Source: Herbaspirillum sp. Sphag64
GTDB lineage: Bacteria; Pseudomonadota; Gammaproteobacteria; Burkholderiales; Burkholderiaceae_D
Direction: 5' to 3'
Assembly (NCBI RefSeq): GCF_014192645.1
Contig: NZ_JACHYE010000007.1
Location: 124,001 to 188,000, forward strand
DNA: 64,000 bases
Below the pieces are notes generated by a model that saw nothing but the letters and a program-made list of their open reading frames with translations, was not told the DNA's origin and ran no database searches. Below, piece after piece: positions 54,898 through 63,542 of this stretch. Each line of letters opens with the position of its first letter. Position 1 is the stretch's first letter. A program made the position numbers and the translations under genes.

Positions 54898-54949
54898 GTG
54901 CTGTTGGCATTGCAGTAGCAATGTCAACCATGGTGTTACTTCTTTTCAG

Positions 54950-55117
54950 TTACTTCTTCTTGCGCGATTTCTCGGCAGCACGTGCCGATTCAAAGCGTTC
55001 CTTGGTGCTTTCTTCAGTACGGCGACCAAACGCGTAATTGGCTTCCAGCCACATCACATTGATGATGCCAAACGCCAGTGCCAGGCCAATTCCGAGTATC
55101 CAGGCGAAATACCACAT
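54950..55117 (-). CDS. cydX: Cytochrome bd oxidase small subunit CydX
   Basis: This 55-residue protein begins MWYFAWILGIGLALAFGI, the hallmark of CydX/YbgT, with one membrane helix and a conserved glutamate in MWLEANY. It ends in a charged tail (AAEKSRKKK) longer than that of the roughly 37-residue enteric form. AGGAGAAC lies just upstream of the ATG. It is the last gene of cydP-cydA-cydB-cydX and stabilises the heme site of the oxidase in relatives. Confidence 0.92.
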   Translation of the reverse strand: MWYFAWILGIGLALAFGIINVMWLEANYAFGRRTEESTKERFESARAAEKSRKKK

Positions 55118-55195
55118 GTTGTTCTCCTTTTCCTTGAAACCAGCCCGCTGATAGCGAGGGGCTGGTGGTATTGCAATTGATATCGAGCGAATAGA

Positions 55196-56338
55196 TCAGT
55201 AAGCGGTGTGTTCGTTGTCCGCGATATCCTTGAGCGTCACCTTGCCGCGCATGACGCGGTATACCCAGGTGGTGTAGAGCAGGATGATCGGCAGGAACAC
55301 CAGTACCACACCAAACATGATGGTCAGCGTCTTTTGACTGGAGACGGCATCCCACATCGTCAGGCTGCTACGTGGATCGAGCGAGGACGGCATCACGAAC
55401 GGGAACATCGCAGCAGCAGGCGTCAGGATGATGAACGCTACCGCGATGCCGCTGGCGACGAAGGCCAGTTTCGCCTTGTTGGCGGCACTCAGTACAACGG
55501 TCAGCAACAGCGCAACGATACCGATCACAGGAATGATCTTGGTCAGCGGCCAGCGTGCATAGTTTTCCATCCAGGCTCCGGCACTTACGACCACGGTCTT
55601 GGCCAGCGGTGTGAACGCCGTATTGGCGTCCGGCATGGCAGTAATGCGATAGCCATCAATACCCATGGCGACCCAGATACCGCCCAACACGAACAGCACC
55701 AGTGCTGCCAACGCTGCACCGATAGCAGTCTTGCGAGCACGTTGGGCAATTGCACCCTCGGTCTTGACCGTCAGATAGGTCGCGCCATGGGTCAGCAACA
55801 TGGCCACGCTGAGCAGGCCGGCCAGCAGACCGAACGGATTGAGCAGAGCGAAGAAGCTGCCGGTATATTCCACCCGCATAGTGTCGTCATAGTGGAACGG
55901 CACACCCAGCAACAGATTGCCAAACGCCACGCCGCAGATCAGCGGAGGTACGAAGCCACCGGCAAACAGACCCCAGTCCCAGGCATTGCGCCAGCGTGGA
56001 TCGGCTACCTTGCTGCGATAGTCGAAGCCCACCGGACGGAAGAACAGCGAGAACAGCAGGATCATCAGCGCAATGTAAAAGCCCGAGAAGGCGGTGGCAT
56101 AGACCAGTGGCCAAGCCGCAAACGTCGCACCACCGGCGGTGATGAACCAGGTTTGATTGCCTTCCCAGGTGGCGCCGATGGAGTTGATCACTACCCGTCG
56201 CTCGGCGTCGGTCTTGCCAACGAAGGGCAGCATGATGCCAACCCCGAAGTCAAAGCCATCGGTCAGGGCAAAGCCGATGATCAGGACGCCAACGAAGGCC
56301 CACCAGATCAGTTTCAGTAATTCATAGTCCCAGGTCAT
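55196..56338 (-). CDS. cydB: Cytochrome bd ubiquinol oxidase subunit II
   Basis: This 380-residue integral membrane subunit pairs with CydA in the high-affinity quinol oxidase. The N-terminal [20 protein letters not shown] and the [16 protein letters not shown] motif are characteristic. About eight to nine helices follow, with the length usual for CydB. It starts 9 bases after cydA and is followed by cydX after 78 bases. Confidence 0.95.
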   Translation of the reverse strand: MTWDYELLKLIWWAFVGVLIIGFALTDGFDFGVGIMLPFVGKTDAERRVVINSIGATWEGNQTWFITAGGATFAAWPLVYATAFSGFYIALMILLFSLFFRPVGFDYRSKVADPRWRNAWDWGLFAGGFVPPLICGVAFGNLLLGVPFHYDDTMRVEYTGSFFALLNPFGLLAGLLSVAMLLTHGATYLTVKTEGAIAQRARKTAIGAALAALVLFVLGGIWVAMGIDGYRITAMPDANTAFTPLAKTVVVSAGAWMENYARWPLTKIIPVIGIVALLLTVVLSAANKAKLAFVASGIAVAFIILTPAAAMFPFVMPSSLDPRSSLTMWDAVSSQKTLTIMFGVVLVFLPIILLYTTWVYRVMRGKVTLKDIADNEHTAY

Positions 56339-56347
56339 GATGTTTCC

Positions 56348-57958
56348 TTAGCGTGCAGGTGAGGTGATGGAGGCCAGAACAGGAGTGGCTGACGCCGTTT
56401 TGTCTGCGTCTTGTTCCCAGTGATAGTTACCGGTATGCAGGCTACTTGGGCCAAGGCGTGCGTACTTCACCATCAGAATCATTTCGACAACCAGCAAGAA
56501 TGTGTAGAACAGCACGAAACCGATCAGGCTGAAATACAGGTTGGACACTTGTAAGGTCGAAGCCGACAGGTGGGTTGGCAGAATACCGGCAATCGTCCAT
56601 GGTTGACGGCCGTATTCAGCAACGATCCAGCCCAGTTCAGCAGCGATCCATGGCAGCGGGATGGCGATGACGGCCAGACGCAGCAACCAGCGTTGCGGTG
56701 CCAGTTGCTTGCGCACCAGGAAGTAGAACGAGGCCAGGAAGATGAACAGGAAGAACAAGCCCAGCGCGACCATGCCACGGAACGACCAGAACAGCGGTGC
56801 GACCTTCGGAATGGTGTCATTGACGGCCATGGTGATCTGTTCCGGTGTGGCATCGATCACGTTCGGGGTGTACTTCTTGAGCAGCAAGCCATAGCCCAGA
56901 TCAACTTTGATCTTGTCGAACTCGGCGCGGGTAGCAGGGGATTTGTCGCCCGACTTCAGTCGGGTCAGCACCTCATAAGCATGCATGCCGTTACGGATGC
57001 GAACTTCATTCTGCTTCTTCAGATCATGGATGCCCAACACTTGCGTATCGGTCGAGCGGGTCGCAATCAGACCCAGCACATACGGGATCTTGATCGCGTA
57101 ATTAGTCTTTTCTGCCTTGTCATCTGGCAGACCAAACAGGGTGATGCCAGCCGGTGCCGGATGGGTATCCCATTCGGCTTCAATCGCTGCCAGCTTGACC
57201 TTGTTGACTTCGCCAGCGGTATAGCCGGATTCGTCACCCAGCACAATCACTGATAACGTGGCGGCCAGACCAAAACCTGCAGCAACCGCAAACGAACGCA
57301 GTGCGAACCCGGTATCACGTGCCTTGAGCAGGTAATAGGCGGAAATGCCGAGCACGAACATCGATGCCGTAACATAACCGGCTGCAACCGTATGCACGAA
57401 CTTGACCTGCGCTACCGGATTAAAGATCACGTCAGCCATGCTGACCAGTTCCATGCGCATGGTTTCGTAATTGAACTCAGCGCCGACCGGATTGTTCATC
57501 CAGCCGTTGGCAATCAGAATCCACAGCGCCGACAGGCTCGAACCGAAGGCAACCAGTACCGTCACGATAAAGTGTTGTACCTTGGTCAGACGATCCCAGC
57601 CAAAGAAGAACAGGCCGACGAAGGTCGATTCCAGGAAGAATGCTGCCATCCCTTCAATCGCCAGCGGCGCACCAAAGATGTCGCCGACATAGTGCGAATA
57701 GTAAGACCAGTTGGTGCCGAACTGGAATTCCATCGTGATACCGGTCGCAACGCCCATGGCAAAGTTGATACCAAACAGCTTGCCCCAGAAACGGGTCATG
57801 TCTTTATAGACGGTAGCGCCCGTCATCACATAGACCGCCTCCATGATGACCAGAATCCAGGACAGGCCCAGCGTCAGCGGGACGAAAAGAAAGTGGTACA
57901 ACGCCGTCACGGCAAATTGCATCCGTGACAGATTGACGACCTCATCAATGGGTAGCAT
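56348..57958 (-). CDS. cydA: Cytochrome bd ubiquinol oxidase subunit I
   Basis: This 536-residue subunit holds hemes b558, b595 and d and oxidises ubiquinol while reducing oxygen without proton pumping. The N-terminal RMQFAVTALYHFLFVPLTLG carries a heme-ligand histidine. The GRQPW motif lies in AEYGRQPWTIAGILPTHL. The quinol-binding Q loop is of the long type, judging from total length. The ATG overlaps the end of cydP by 14 bases, which indicates translational coupling. Confidence 0.96.
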   Translation of the reverse strand: MLPIDEVVNLSRMQFAVTALYHFLFVPLTLGLSWILVIMEAVYVMTGATVYKDMTRFWGKLFGINFAMGVATGITMEFQFGTNWSYYSHYVGDIFGAPLAIEGMAAFFLESTFVGLFFFGWDRLTKVQHFIVTVLVAFGSSLSALWILIANGWMNNPVGAEFNYETMRMELVSMADVIFNPVAQVKFVHTVAAGYVTASMFVLGISAYYLLKARDTGFALRSFAVAAGFGLAATLSVIVLGDESGYTAGEVNKVKLAAIEAEWDTHPAPAGITLFGLPDDKAEKTNYAIKIPYVLGLIATRSTDTQVLGIHDLKKQNEVRIRNGMHAYEVLTRLKSGDKSPATRAEFDKIKVDLGYGLLLKKYTPNVIDATPEQITMAVNDTIPKVAPLFWSFRGMVALGLFFLFIFLASFYFLVRKQLAPQRWLLRLAVIAIPLPWIAAELGWIVAEYGRQPWTIAGILPTHLSASTLQVSNLYFSLIGFVLFYTFLLVVEMILMVKYARLGPSSLHTGNYHWEQDADKTASATPVLASITSPAR

Positions 57959-58247
57959 GAGTAACCTCAGTAGTGGTGGGAGAGTAATCGGAAGCAGGCA
58001 AAACAGTGTTGCCGGTGCTGTTGGCAGCGGAGGCAGTGGTGCCAGAGAGCAGATGCTGCTCTACCAGCGACGTGGGCATACGCATGTGTTTGGCCTGTGG
58101 TTCAGAAAAAAACGCCTTTGCCAGCAGCATCAGGATCGAGACCTTCAGTAGCAGCAACAGGGTAATTTCTACTCCCAGCGGCAGTTGGGTCAGGCGCGGC
58201 AGGCGCGATAGCTTATGCGCGCGTGATAACCAGGATGGGGGCGTCAT
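57945..58247 (-). CDS. cydP: CydP-type small oxidase-associated protein
   Basis: This 100-residue protein has one clear membrane helix (VEITLLLLLKVSILMLLAKA) preceded by the basic RAHKLSRLPRLTQLPL segment. It fits the CydP family of putative small subunits seen ahead of cydA in many beta- and gammaproteobacteria. The Thr/Ala-rich C-terminal third is low-complexity. Its stop falls inside the start of cydA. Its role in bd oxidase assembly is not established. Confidence 0.8.
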   Translation of the reverse strand: MTPPSWLSRAHKLSRLPRLTQLPLGVEITLLLLLKVSILMLLAKAFFSEPQAKHMRMPTSLVEQHLLSGTTASAANSTGNTVLPASDYSPTTTEVTHATH

Positions 58248-58437
58248 GATGGACTCCTTGTGCAGTCAATGGCCATTTCCCCGCAATGGCGCAACAATCT
58301 GTGTCCGAGAGAGTTGGGGGTAGTTGATTGCATGGCGTGTTGTTCTTTTAAGGTTCAATAATGCGAATGAAGCGATGCACTGGCTTAGTGGCTCAGTTGC
58401 TCAATACCGATACCCGGTATATCTTCAAGTTGACGCT

Positions 58438-58479
58438 ACTATGCGATCAGAACCCGATCAGAACCTTGATACGGATCAA
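58438..58479 (-). promoter_or_regulatory. FNR-type box and likely promoter of the cyd operon
   Basis: TTGATACGGATCAA (58466-58479) is a perfect TTGAT-N4-ATCAA box. On the minus strand CATAGT (58438-58443) is a -10-like element whose centre is 32 bases downstream of the box centre, the spacing of a class II FNR-activated promoter. The predicted start is near 58431, about 180 bases before cydP. Confidence 0.68.
58444..58465. repeat. Exact tandem 11-bp repeat in the cyd promoter
   Basis: CGATCAGAACC occurs twice head to tail with no gap, filling the space between the FNR-type box and the -10-like element. Direct repeats with 11-bp spacing are a common binding format of OmpR/ArcA-type response regulators. 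Confidence 0.9.
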
Positions 58480-58586
58480 AGAACGGTGAATTCCCTCCTG
58501 ATTGGCAACTTTGTGCTGCCGGAGAATTAAGGCAGGGATATGGGGAAGGGGGAGAAGCCATGCTCAAGCCGTGTTAACATCCGCGC

Positions 58587-60287
58587 ATGAATGAAAAAGA
58601 CGCACTGGCACACGCCTATTCCCTGTTCCAGCAAGGCAATTTCGCTGCTGCTTATGCCCATCTGCAGCCATGGGCGCAGTCGATCACGGCACCTCCCACT
58701 CTCTTGCACCTGGCTGGCGCGGCAGCCGCAGCGACCGGCGTGCATCCGGACGCGGTACGCTGGCTGCGCCGCGCATCGGCGGCAATACCCGATGATCTGG
58801 CGATCAGCTACAAGCTGGCGCGGGTATTGGTCGATGCCGGGCAGCCGCAGGAGGCGCTGGCGCTTTACCTGCAATTGATCGCCGATGGCGTTAAACATGC
58901 CGACGTCTATACCGCCGCAGCGGTTCTGCTGCATGAGTCCGGGCGCGATGAAGAGGCATTGCAAACCTTGCAACATGCCCTGCAACTGGCACCCGATGCG
59001 GCCAATAACTGGTATCTGCTGAGTGTGTTGCAGGCCCGGCTGCGCCGCCTGCCAGACACCATCGACAGTGTGCAACATGCCATCGCGCTGGCACCTGACC
59101 AGATTCACTTTCATCGCGATCTGGCGCTGGCGCTGCATGCTCTGCACCGCAATGCCGAGGCATTGCCGGTGATTGAACGTGCACGAGATATGCAGCCTGC
59201 CTCTGCGGTGCTGTGGACAGCCCATGCCGCGATCCTGAGTCGCCTGGGGCGCTATGAAGACGCCATCGCCAGCAGCGAGCACGCCCTGCAACTCGACCCG
59301 GCGCATGCCGACGCCAAAGTCAATCTGGCGCTGACTTTGCTGACACTGGGCCAGATGGAGCGTGCATGGCCTTTGTATGAAGCACGCTGGCAAGGTGCCT
59401 TGGCCGATCCGGCAAGGCATCAAGGCATGCCGCGCTGGAGCGGTAAAGAGCAAGTCCGCGACAAGCGTATCCTGCTGTGGGCTGAGCAAGGCTTCGGCGA
59501 TACTATCCAGTTCAGTCGCTATGCACTGGCAGTCGCTGCTGTGGCGGGAGAAGTGGTGCTGGAAGTGCCAGCCGAGCTGGCGCAGCTGATGACCACATTG
59601 ACGGGCGGTGCCGGTGTCGGTGAAGGGGGCAGTATCCTGATCGTTGAGCGTGGCGACACACTGCCGCCAGCAGACTATCAGTTACCGTTGATGAGCACTC
59701 CCCTCATTCTGACCACGCGGCTGGACAACATTCCTGCCCAGACCGCCTACCTGCAGGCTGATCCGATCAAGCAGGCGCACTGGCAGGCAGCGCTAGGAGC
59801 GCGTCAGCGGCCGCGTATCGGGATTGTCTGCGCCGGCAATGGCGGCAATCAACGCGATGCCATGCGCTCCTTGCCACTGGCCGCATTTGCACCGCTGTTC
59901 ACGCAAATTGATGCCGATTTTTATCTCTTGCAGCCCGCTCTGCGCCAGTCTGATTATGCTTATTTGCAGCAAGCAAAGGTACCAGCGTTGCACTGGCCCG
60001 GCCGGGAGTTACAAGCCTTTGATGATACGGCAGCCTTGATCGCCGAGCTCGATCTGGTCATCAGCGTCGATACCGCCGTGGCACATCTGGCGGGCGCCAT
60101 GGGCGTGCCGGTCTGGATTCTATTGTCGGAAATGGTCGATTGGCGTTGGTTCCTGCACCGCAATGACAGCCCCTGGTATCCCTCAGCCAGGCTATGGCGA
60201 CAGCAACAAGCTGGTGACTGGGATGAACTTATTGCCCGTGTTAAGGCAGCCTTACCTGATGCCCTTAAGTCGGGAAGCGCAAGCTGA
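58587..60287 (+). CDS. TPR-repeat protein with C-terminal glycosyltransferase-9-like domain
   Basis: The first 300 or so of 566 residues are tandem tetratricopeptide repeats (for example LARVLVDAGQPQEALALYLQ and AILSRLGRYEDAIASSEHAL). The C-terminal part (RLDNIPAQTAYLQAD to the end) resembles heptosyltransferase-type enzymes; LVISVDTAVAHLAGAMGVPV is the typical nucleotide-sugar block. Such proteins often modify surface or flagellar proteins, but the substrate is unknown. Its 3' end overlaps the convergent sensor-kinase gene by 23 bases. Confidence 0.82.
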   Translation: MNEKDALAHAYSLFQQGNFAAAYAHLQPWAQSITAPPTLLHLAGAAAAATGVHPDAVRWLRRASAAIPDDLAISYKLARVLVDAGQPQEALALYLQLIADGVKHADVYTAAAVLLHESGRDEEALQTLQHALQLAPDAANNWYLLSVLQARLRRLPDTIDSVQHAIALAPDQIHFHRDLALALHALHRNAEALPVIERARDMQPASAVLWTAHAAILSRLGRYEDAIASSEHALQLDPAHADAKVNLALTLLTLGQMERAWPLYEARWQGALADPARHQGMPRWSGKEQVRDKRILLWAEQGFGDTIQFSRYALAVAAVAGEVVLEVPAELAQLMTTLTGGAGVGEGGSILIVERGDTLPPADYQLPLMSTPLILTTRLDNIPAQTAYLQADPIKQAHWQAALGARQRPRIGIVCAGNGGNQRDAMRSLPLAAFAPLFTQIDADFYLLQPALRQSDYAYLQQAKVPALHWPGRELQAFDDTAALIAELDLVISVDTAVAHLAGAMGVPVWILLSEMVDWRWFLHRNDSPWYPSARLWRQQQAGDWDELIARVKAALPDALKSGSAS

Positions 60288-61683
60288 AGCGGATGCAGCC
60301 GCTGGCGTCGCAACTGACGTCAGCGCTGCCGCCGTGCAAGGTCATGATGGCCTTGACGATGGCTAAACCCAATCCGTTCGACTCGGTGTATTCGCTGCGT
60401 GATTTGTCACCCCGATAGAAACGGTCGAACATCCTTTCCATCTGCTGCCGGTTCATTGGCGTGCCACGGTTTTCCACGGTAATGACAACATGGCGATTGG
60501 CATGGTTTTCCTCAGCCAGCGCCGCTTCAATGACGATGGTACTGTCGGCATCGCCATAGCGCACCGCATTGACCACCAGATTGCTGACCGCACGCCGGAA
60601 CATGACCAGATTGGCCTGACAGGCGGCGCTATCTGCCACCTGTACCTGAAAACGCATATCCCGCTCCGCTGCCACACCCTCGAAGTAATCAGCGATACGC
60701 TGTAACTCCTCGCGCAGATCAATGGTGGATCGCTCGACCTTGAGCCCGGCATGATCGGCCTGCGCCAGGAAGAGGATGTTGTCGATGATCCGTGACAGAC
60801 GGGTCAGTTCTTCCAGATTCGACTCCAGTAACTGCTCATACTCTTCCACGCCACGGCGTTGGCCGAGCGTGACCTGGGTTTGTCCCATCAGGATATTGAC
60901 CGGGGTACGGATCTCATGGGCCAGATCGGCCGAGAATTGCGACAGATGCTCATAACCGTTTTCCAGCCGGTCCAGCATCGCATTCAAGGCACCGGCCAGT
61001 TGTCGCAGTTCGGCAGGTGCTTCTTCTTCGCGCAGGCGCGTGCTCAGATTGGTCGGCGTGATTTCAGCTGCTCGGCGGCTCATGCGCGTCAACGGCATCA
61101 AATCCCGGCGCAGCACCACAAAGCCCAGCGCGGCCGTCAGCAACACCGTCAGGGCCACTGCCGCCACTACGCGCCACAGGTAGGTACGCATCATGTGCGA
61201 CTCTTGCGTCATCACATAAGCGGCGACGATCTCCACCGTATCCTTATGTTCACCGACCTCGGCCAGTGCCGCAATCCAGCGCACCCGCACACCATCGGCA
61301 CGTTGACCATCATGCAGATCAGCGATGCTTAATGCTGCACCGATCGCGCGTGGTGTCATCCGGGGCGGCTGCAACTGGTCGGGGTTCATGTTGATGAACG
61401 GCGCTTCGCCCTGACGACGGAAGATCCGTACATCCTGCTCGTTACCCATCATGCTTTCGAACAGCGCCGGGCGCTGTTCCATCTGCTCGACGTTCACCAG
61501 ATCATGCATCAGTTTGCGGAAGTGCTCGACCCGGCCAATGAGTGTGTAATCGGCACGCAACTCCAGCGCCTGCTGCGCCGAGTGGTACAGATACAGCCCC
61601 AGTCCGGTGACTACCAGACAGGCAATCAGCGAGAACAGGGCGCTGACGCGCGCGGCTAACGTCCAGTAACGCCAGGGTTTCAT
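60265..61683 (-). CDS. Sensor histidine kinase (CusS/HprS-like)
   Basis: This 472-residue inner-membrane kinase has TM1 (about 13-33), a periplasmic domain (about 34-168), TM2 (about 170-190), and HAMP. The dimerisation box [16 protein letters not shown] has phospho-histidine H256, and an HATPase domain ends with [12 protein letters not shown]. It belongs to the heavy-metal/redox sensor group of CusS and HprS. No cysteine lies in the periplasmic domain or TM2; one is in TM1 (C22). Its ATG overlaps the response-regulator stop as ATGA. Inference: it senses oxidants, because msrPQ is adjacent. Confidence 0.9.
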   Translation of the reverse strand: MKPWRYWTLAARVSALFSLIACLVVTGLGLYLYHSAQQALELRADYTLIGRVEHFRKLMHDLVNVEQMEQRPALFESMMGNEQDVRIFRRQGEAPFINMNPDQLQPPRMTPRAIGAALSIADLHDGQRADGVRVRWIAALAEVGEHKDTVEIVAAYVMTQESHMMRTYLWRVVAAVALTVLLTAALGFVVLRRDLMPLTRMSRRAAEITPTNLSTRLREEEAPAELRQLAGALNAMLDRLENGYEHLSQFSADLAHEIRTPVNILMGQTQVTLGQRRGVEEYEQLLESNLEELTRLSRIIDNILFLAQADHAGLKVERSTIDLREELQRIADYFEGVAAERDMRFQVQVADSAACQANLVMFRRAVSNLVVNAVRYGDADSTIVIEAALAEENHANRHVVITVENRGTPMNRQQMERMFDRFYRGDKSRSEYTESNGLGLAIVKAIMTLHGGSADVSCDASGCIRFSLRFPT

Positions 61684-62351
61684 GGATTTTCCGAAAACAT
61701 GTAGCCGATGCTGCGCACGGTATGGATCAGTTTTTTCTCGAACGGCGCATCAATCTTGGCGCGCAGGCGCTTGATGGCAACGTCCACTACATTGGTGTCG
61801 CTATCAAAGTTCATGTTCCACACCTGTGACGCAATTACCGAACGCGACAAAGCCTCGCCCCGCCGCTTGATCAGCAGATGCAAGAGCAGGAATTCCTTGT
61901 TGGTGAGCACGATATGGACGCCCTGACGGGTCACTTTGTGGCGGACATGGTCCAGTTGCAGATCAGCCACCTGATACACCTCGGCATCTCGCGTGACACC
62001 GCGCCTTAGCAGCGTGCGGATACGCAATACCAGTTCCGTGAAAGAGAAGGGCTTGACCAGATAATCGTCGGCCCCCAGTTCCAGTCCGCGAATCCGGTCA
62101 TCCACCTGATCGCGAGCCGTCAGAAAGATCACCGGCAGATCGCGCTTGCTGCGTAGCGCACTCATCACCTGCCAGCCATCGGTGCCGGGCAACATCACAT
62201 CCAGCACCACCAGGTCATATTGCTGCTCCATGGCCATGCGCAAGCCATCGGTGCCGTTACGCGCCAGATCGACCGCATAGCCGGATTCGCGCAAGCCTTT
62301 TTTAAGGTAGTCGCCGGTCTTCGGATCGTCTTCGATAACAAGGATAGCCAT
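61680..62351 (-). CDS. OmpR-family response regulator (CusR/HprR-like)
   Basis: This regulator is 223 residues from the ATG at 62351 ([20 protein letters not shown]). The receiver domain carries the phospho-acceptor D51 in [15 protein letters not shown], followed by [17 protein letters not shown]. The winged-helix output domain includes [20 protein letters not shown] and ends [12 protein letters not shown]. It is closest in style to CusR, CopR and HprR. A CusR/HprR-type box lies 56 bases upstream, between it and msrP. Confidence 0.92.
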   Translation of the reverse strand: MAILVIEDDPKTGDYLKKGLRESGYAVDLARNGTDGLRMAMEQQYDLVVLDVMLPGTDGWQVMSALRSKRDLPVIFLTARDQVDDRIRGLELGADDYLVKPFSFTELVLRIRTLLRRGVTRDAEVYQVADLQLDHVRHKVTRQGVHIVLTNKEFLLLHLLIKRRGEALSRSVIASQVWNMNFDSDTNVVDVAIKRLRAKIDAPFEKKLIHTVRSIGYMFSENP

Positions 62352-62406
62352 GGTGGATGCCCGCAAATGTGTGCATTCTAGCAATCGTGGGCAGGGTCAG
62401 GGCATC

Positions 62407-62424
62407 GATGACAAATTTGTCATC
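62407..62424. promoter_or_regulatory. CusR/HprR-type box between the response regulator and msrP
   Basis: GATGACAAATTTGTCATC is a perfect 18-bp palindrome. Its core fits ATGACAA-NN-TTGTCAT, the consensus reported for enteric CusR and HprR. It lies 56 bases from the regulator start and 115 bases from the msrP start. Confidence 0.85.
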
Positions 62425-62538
62425 AAATTGCCATCGCGACGACATGGCAGAAAACCTATCATAATGGTCATCAATGTCATTGCTGCCGGATGATGCATGC
62501 AACATAAGACATTGCCACCTTTTTTTCAGGAACCTGCC

Positions 62539-63525
62539 ATGCTGATCCGTATCCGCCCCGACCAGACCGACATACCGCTCGCCTCCGAGATTACGCCGCA
62601 AGACGTCTACGCCGCCCGCCGCCAGTTCATGGGTCAACTGGCGGCCGGTGCCGTTGCCGGTATTGGTGGCAGCCTGCTCAGCAGTGGCGCGCATGCTCAA
62701 ACAGCAACAGGTACTGGCACCCATAAACTGGCTGCCACGCTCAACAGCGCCTATGCGGTCATGGATAAGCCAACCGCCTATCAGGATGCAACAAGTTATA
62801 ACAATTACTACGAATTTGGTACCGACAAATCAGAGCCTGCACGTACGGCAGGTACCCTCAAGACCAATCCATGGACCGTCAGTATCGAAGGCGAGGTTAA
62901 AAAGCCATTCGTGCTGGATCTGGATGCACTGACCAAGCTGGCGCCGCTGGAAGAGCGTATTTACCGCCTGCGTTGCGTGGAAGGCTGGTCAATGGTGATC
63001 CCCTGGATTGGCTACTCGCTGTCCGCCCTGATCAAGAAGGCTGATCCTACCGGTGCTGCCAAATACGTCGAATTCGTGACACTTGCGGACAAGAAGCAGA
63101 TGCCCGGCCTTGCTGACCCTATCCTCAACTGGCCCTATACCGAAGGTTTGCGACTCGATGAAGCCAATCATCCACTGGCGCTGTTGACGCTGGGCATGTA
63201 CGGAGAAGTGTTGCCCAATCAGAACGGTGCGCCGGTGCGGGTGATCGTGCCCTGGAAATATGGCTTCAAGTCGGCCAAGTCCATCGTCAAAATCCGCTTC
63301 CTCAAAGAGCAGCCAAAGACAGCGTGGAATATCTACGCACCGCAGGAATATGGCTTCTACTCCAACGTCAATCCGAATGTTGATCACCCACGCTGGTCAC
63401 AGGCCACCGAGCGGCGTATCGGCGAAGATGGCTTCTTCGCCCGCAAGCGTAAAACGCTCATGTTCAACGGCTACAACGACGTCGCCGGGCTGTATGCCGG
63501 CATGGATTTGAAACGTTATTACTGA
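62539..63525 (+). CDS. msrP: Protein-methionine-sulfoxide reductase catalytic subunit MsrP
   Basis: This periplasmic molybdenum enzyme of about 328 residues repairs oxidised methionines in envelope proteins. A Tat signal with [15 protein letters not shown] is followed by cleavage near AHAQ. The cysteine that binds the molybdopterin metal is in [15 protein letters not shown]. Length and the ending GMDLKRYY match the family. The ATG at 62539 is chosen over 62497. msrQ follows after 17 bases. Confidence 0.95.
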   Translation: MLIRIRPDQTDIPLASEITPQDVYAARRQFMGQLAAGAVAGIGGSLLSSGAHAQTATGTGTHKLAATLNSAYAVMDKPTAYQDATSYNNYYEFGTDKSEPARTAGTLKTNPWTVSIEGEVKKPFVLDLDALTKLAPLEERIYRLRCVEGWSMVIPWIGYSLSALIKKADPTGAAKYVEFVTLADKKQMPGLADPILNWPYTEGLRLDEANHPLALLTLGMYGEVLPNQNGAPVRVIVPWKYGFKSAKSIVKIRFLKEQPKTAWNIYAPQEYGFYSNVNPNVDHPRWSQATERRIGEDGFFARKRKTLMFNGYNDVAGLYAGMDLKRYY

Positions 63526-63542
63526 ACCAAAGGAAAATCCGC

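Larger units (their letters stand above)
58248..58586. other. Intergenic region between cydP and the TPR gene
   Basis: This 339-base gap holds the FNR-type box and 11-bp tandem repeat described separately. A 68-codon frame inside it (58324-58530) looks non-coding. The plus-strand TPR gene has GGGGAGAAG-like purine runs upstream, but no strong promoter was identified. Confidence 0.5.

Noticed and set aside
58324-58530. 68-codon open frame on the plus strand
   Set aside because: It covers the FNR box and tandem repeat upstream of cydP, lacks a ribosome-binding site and has no family resemblance.
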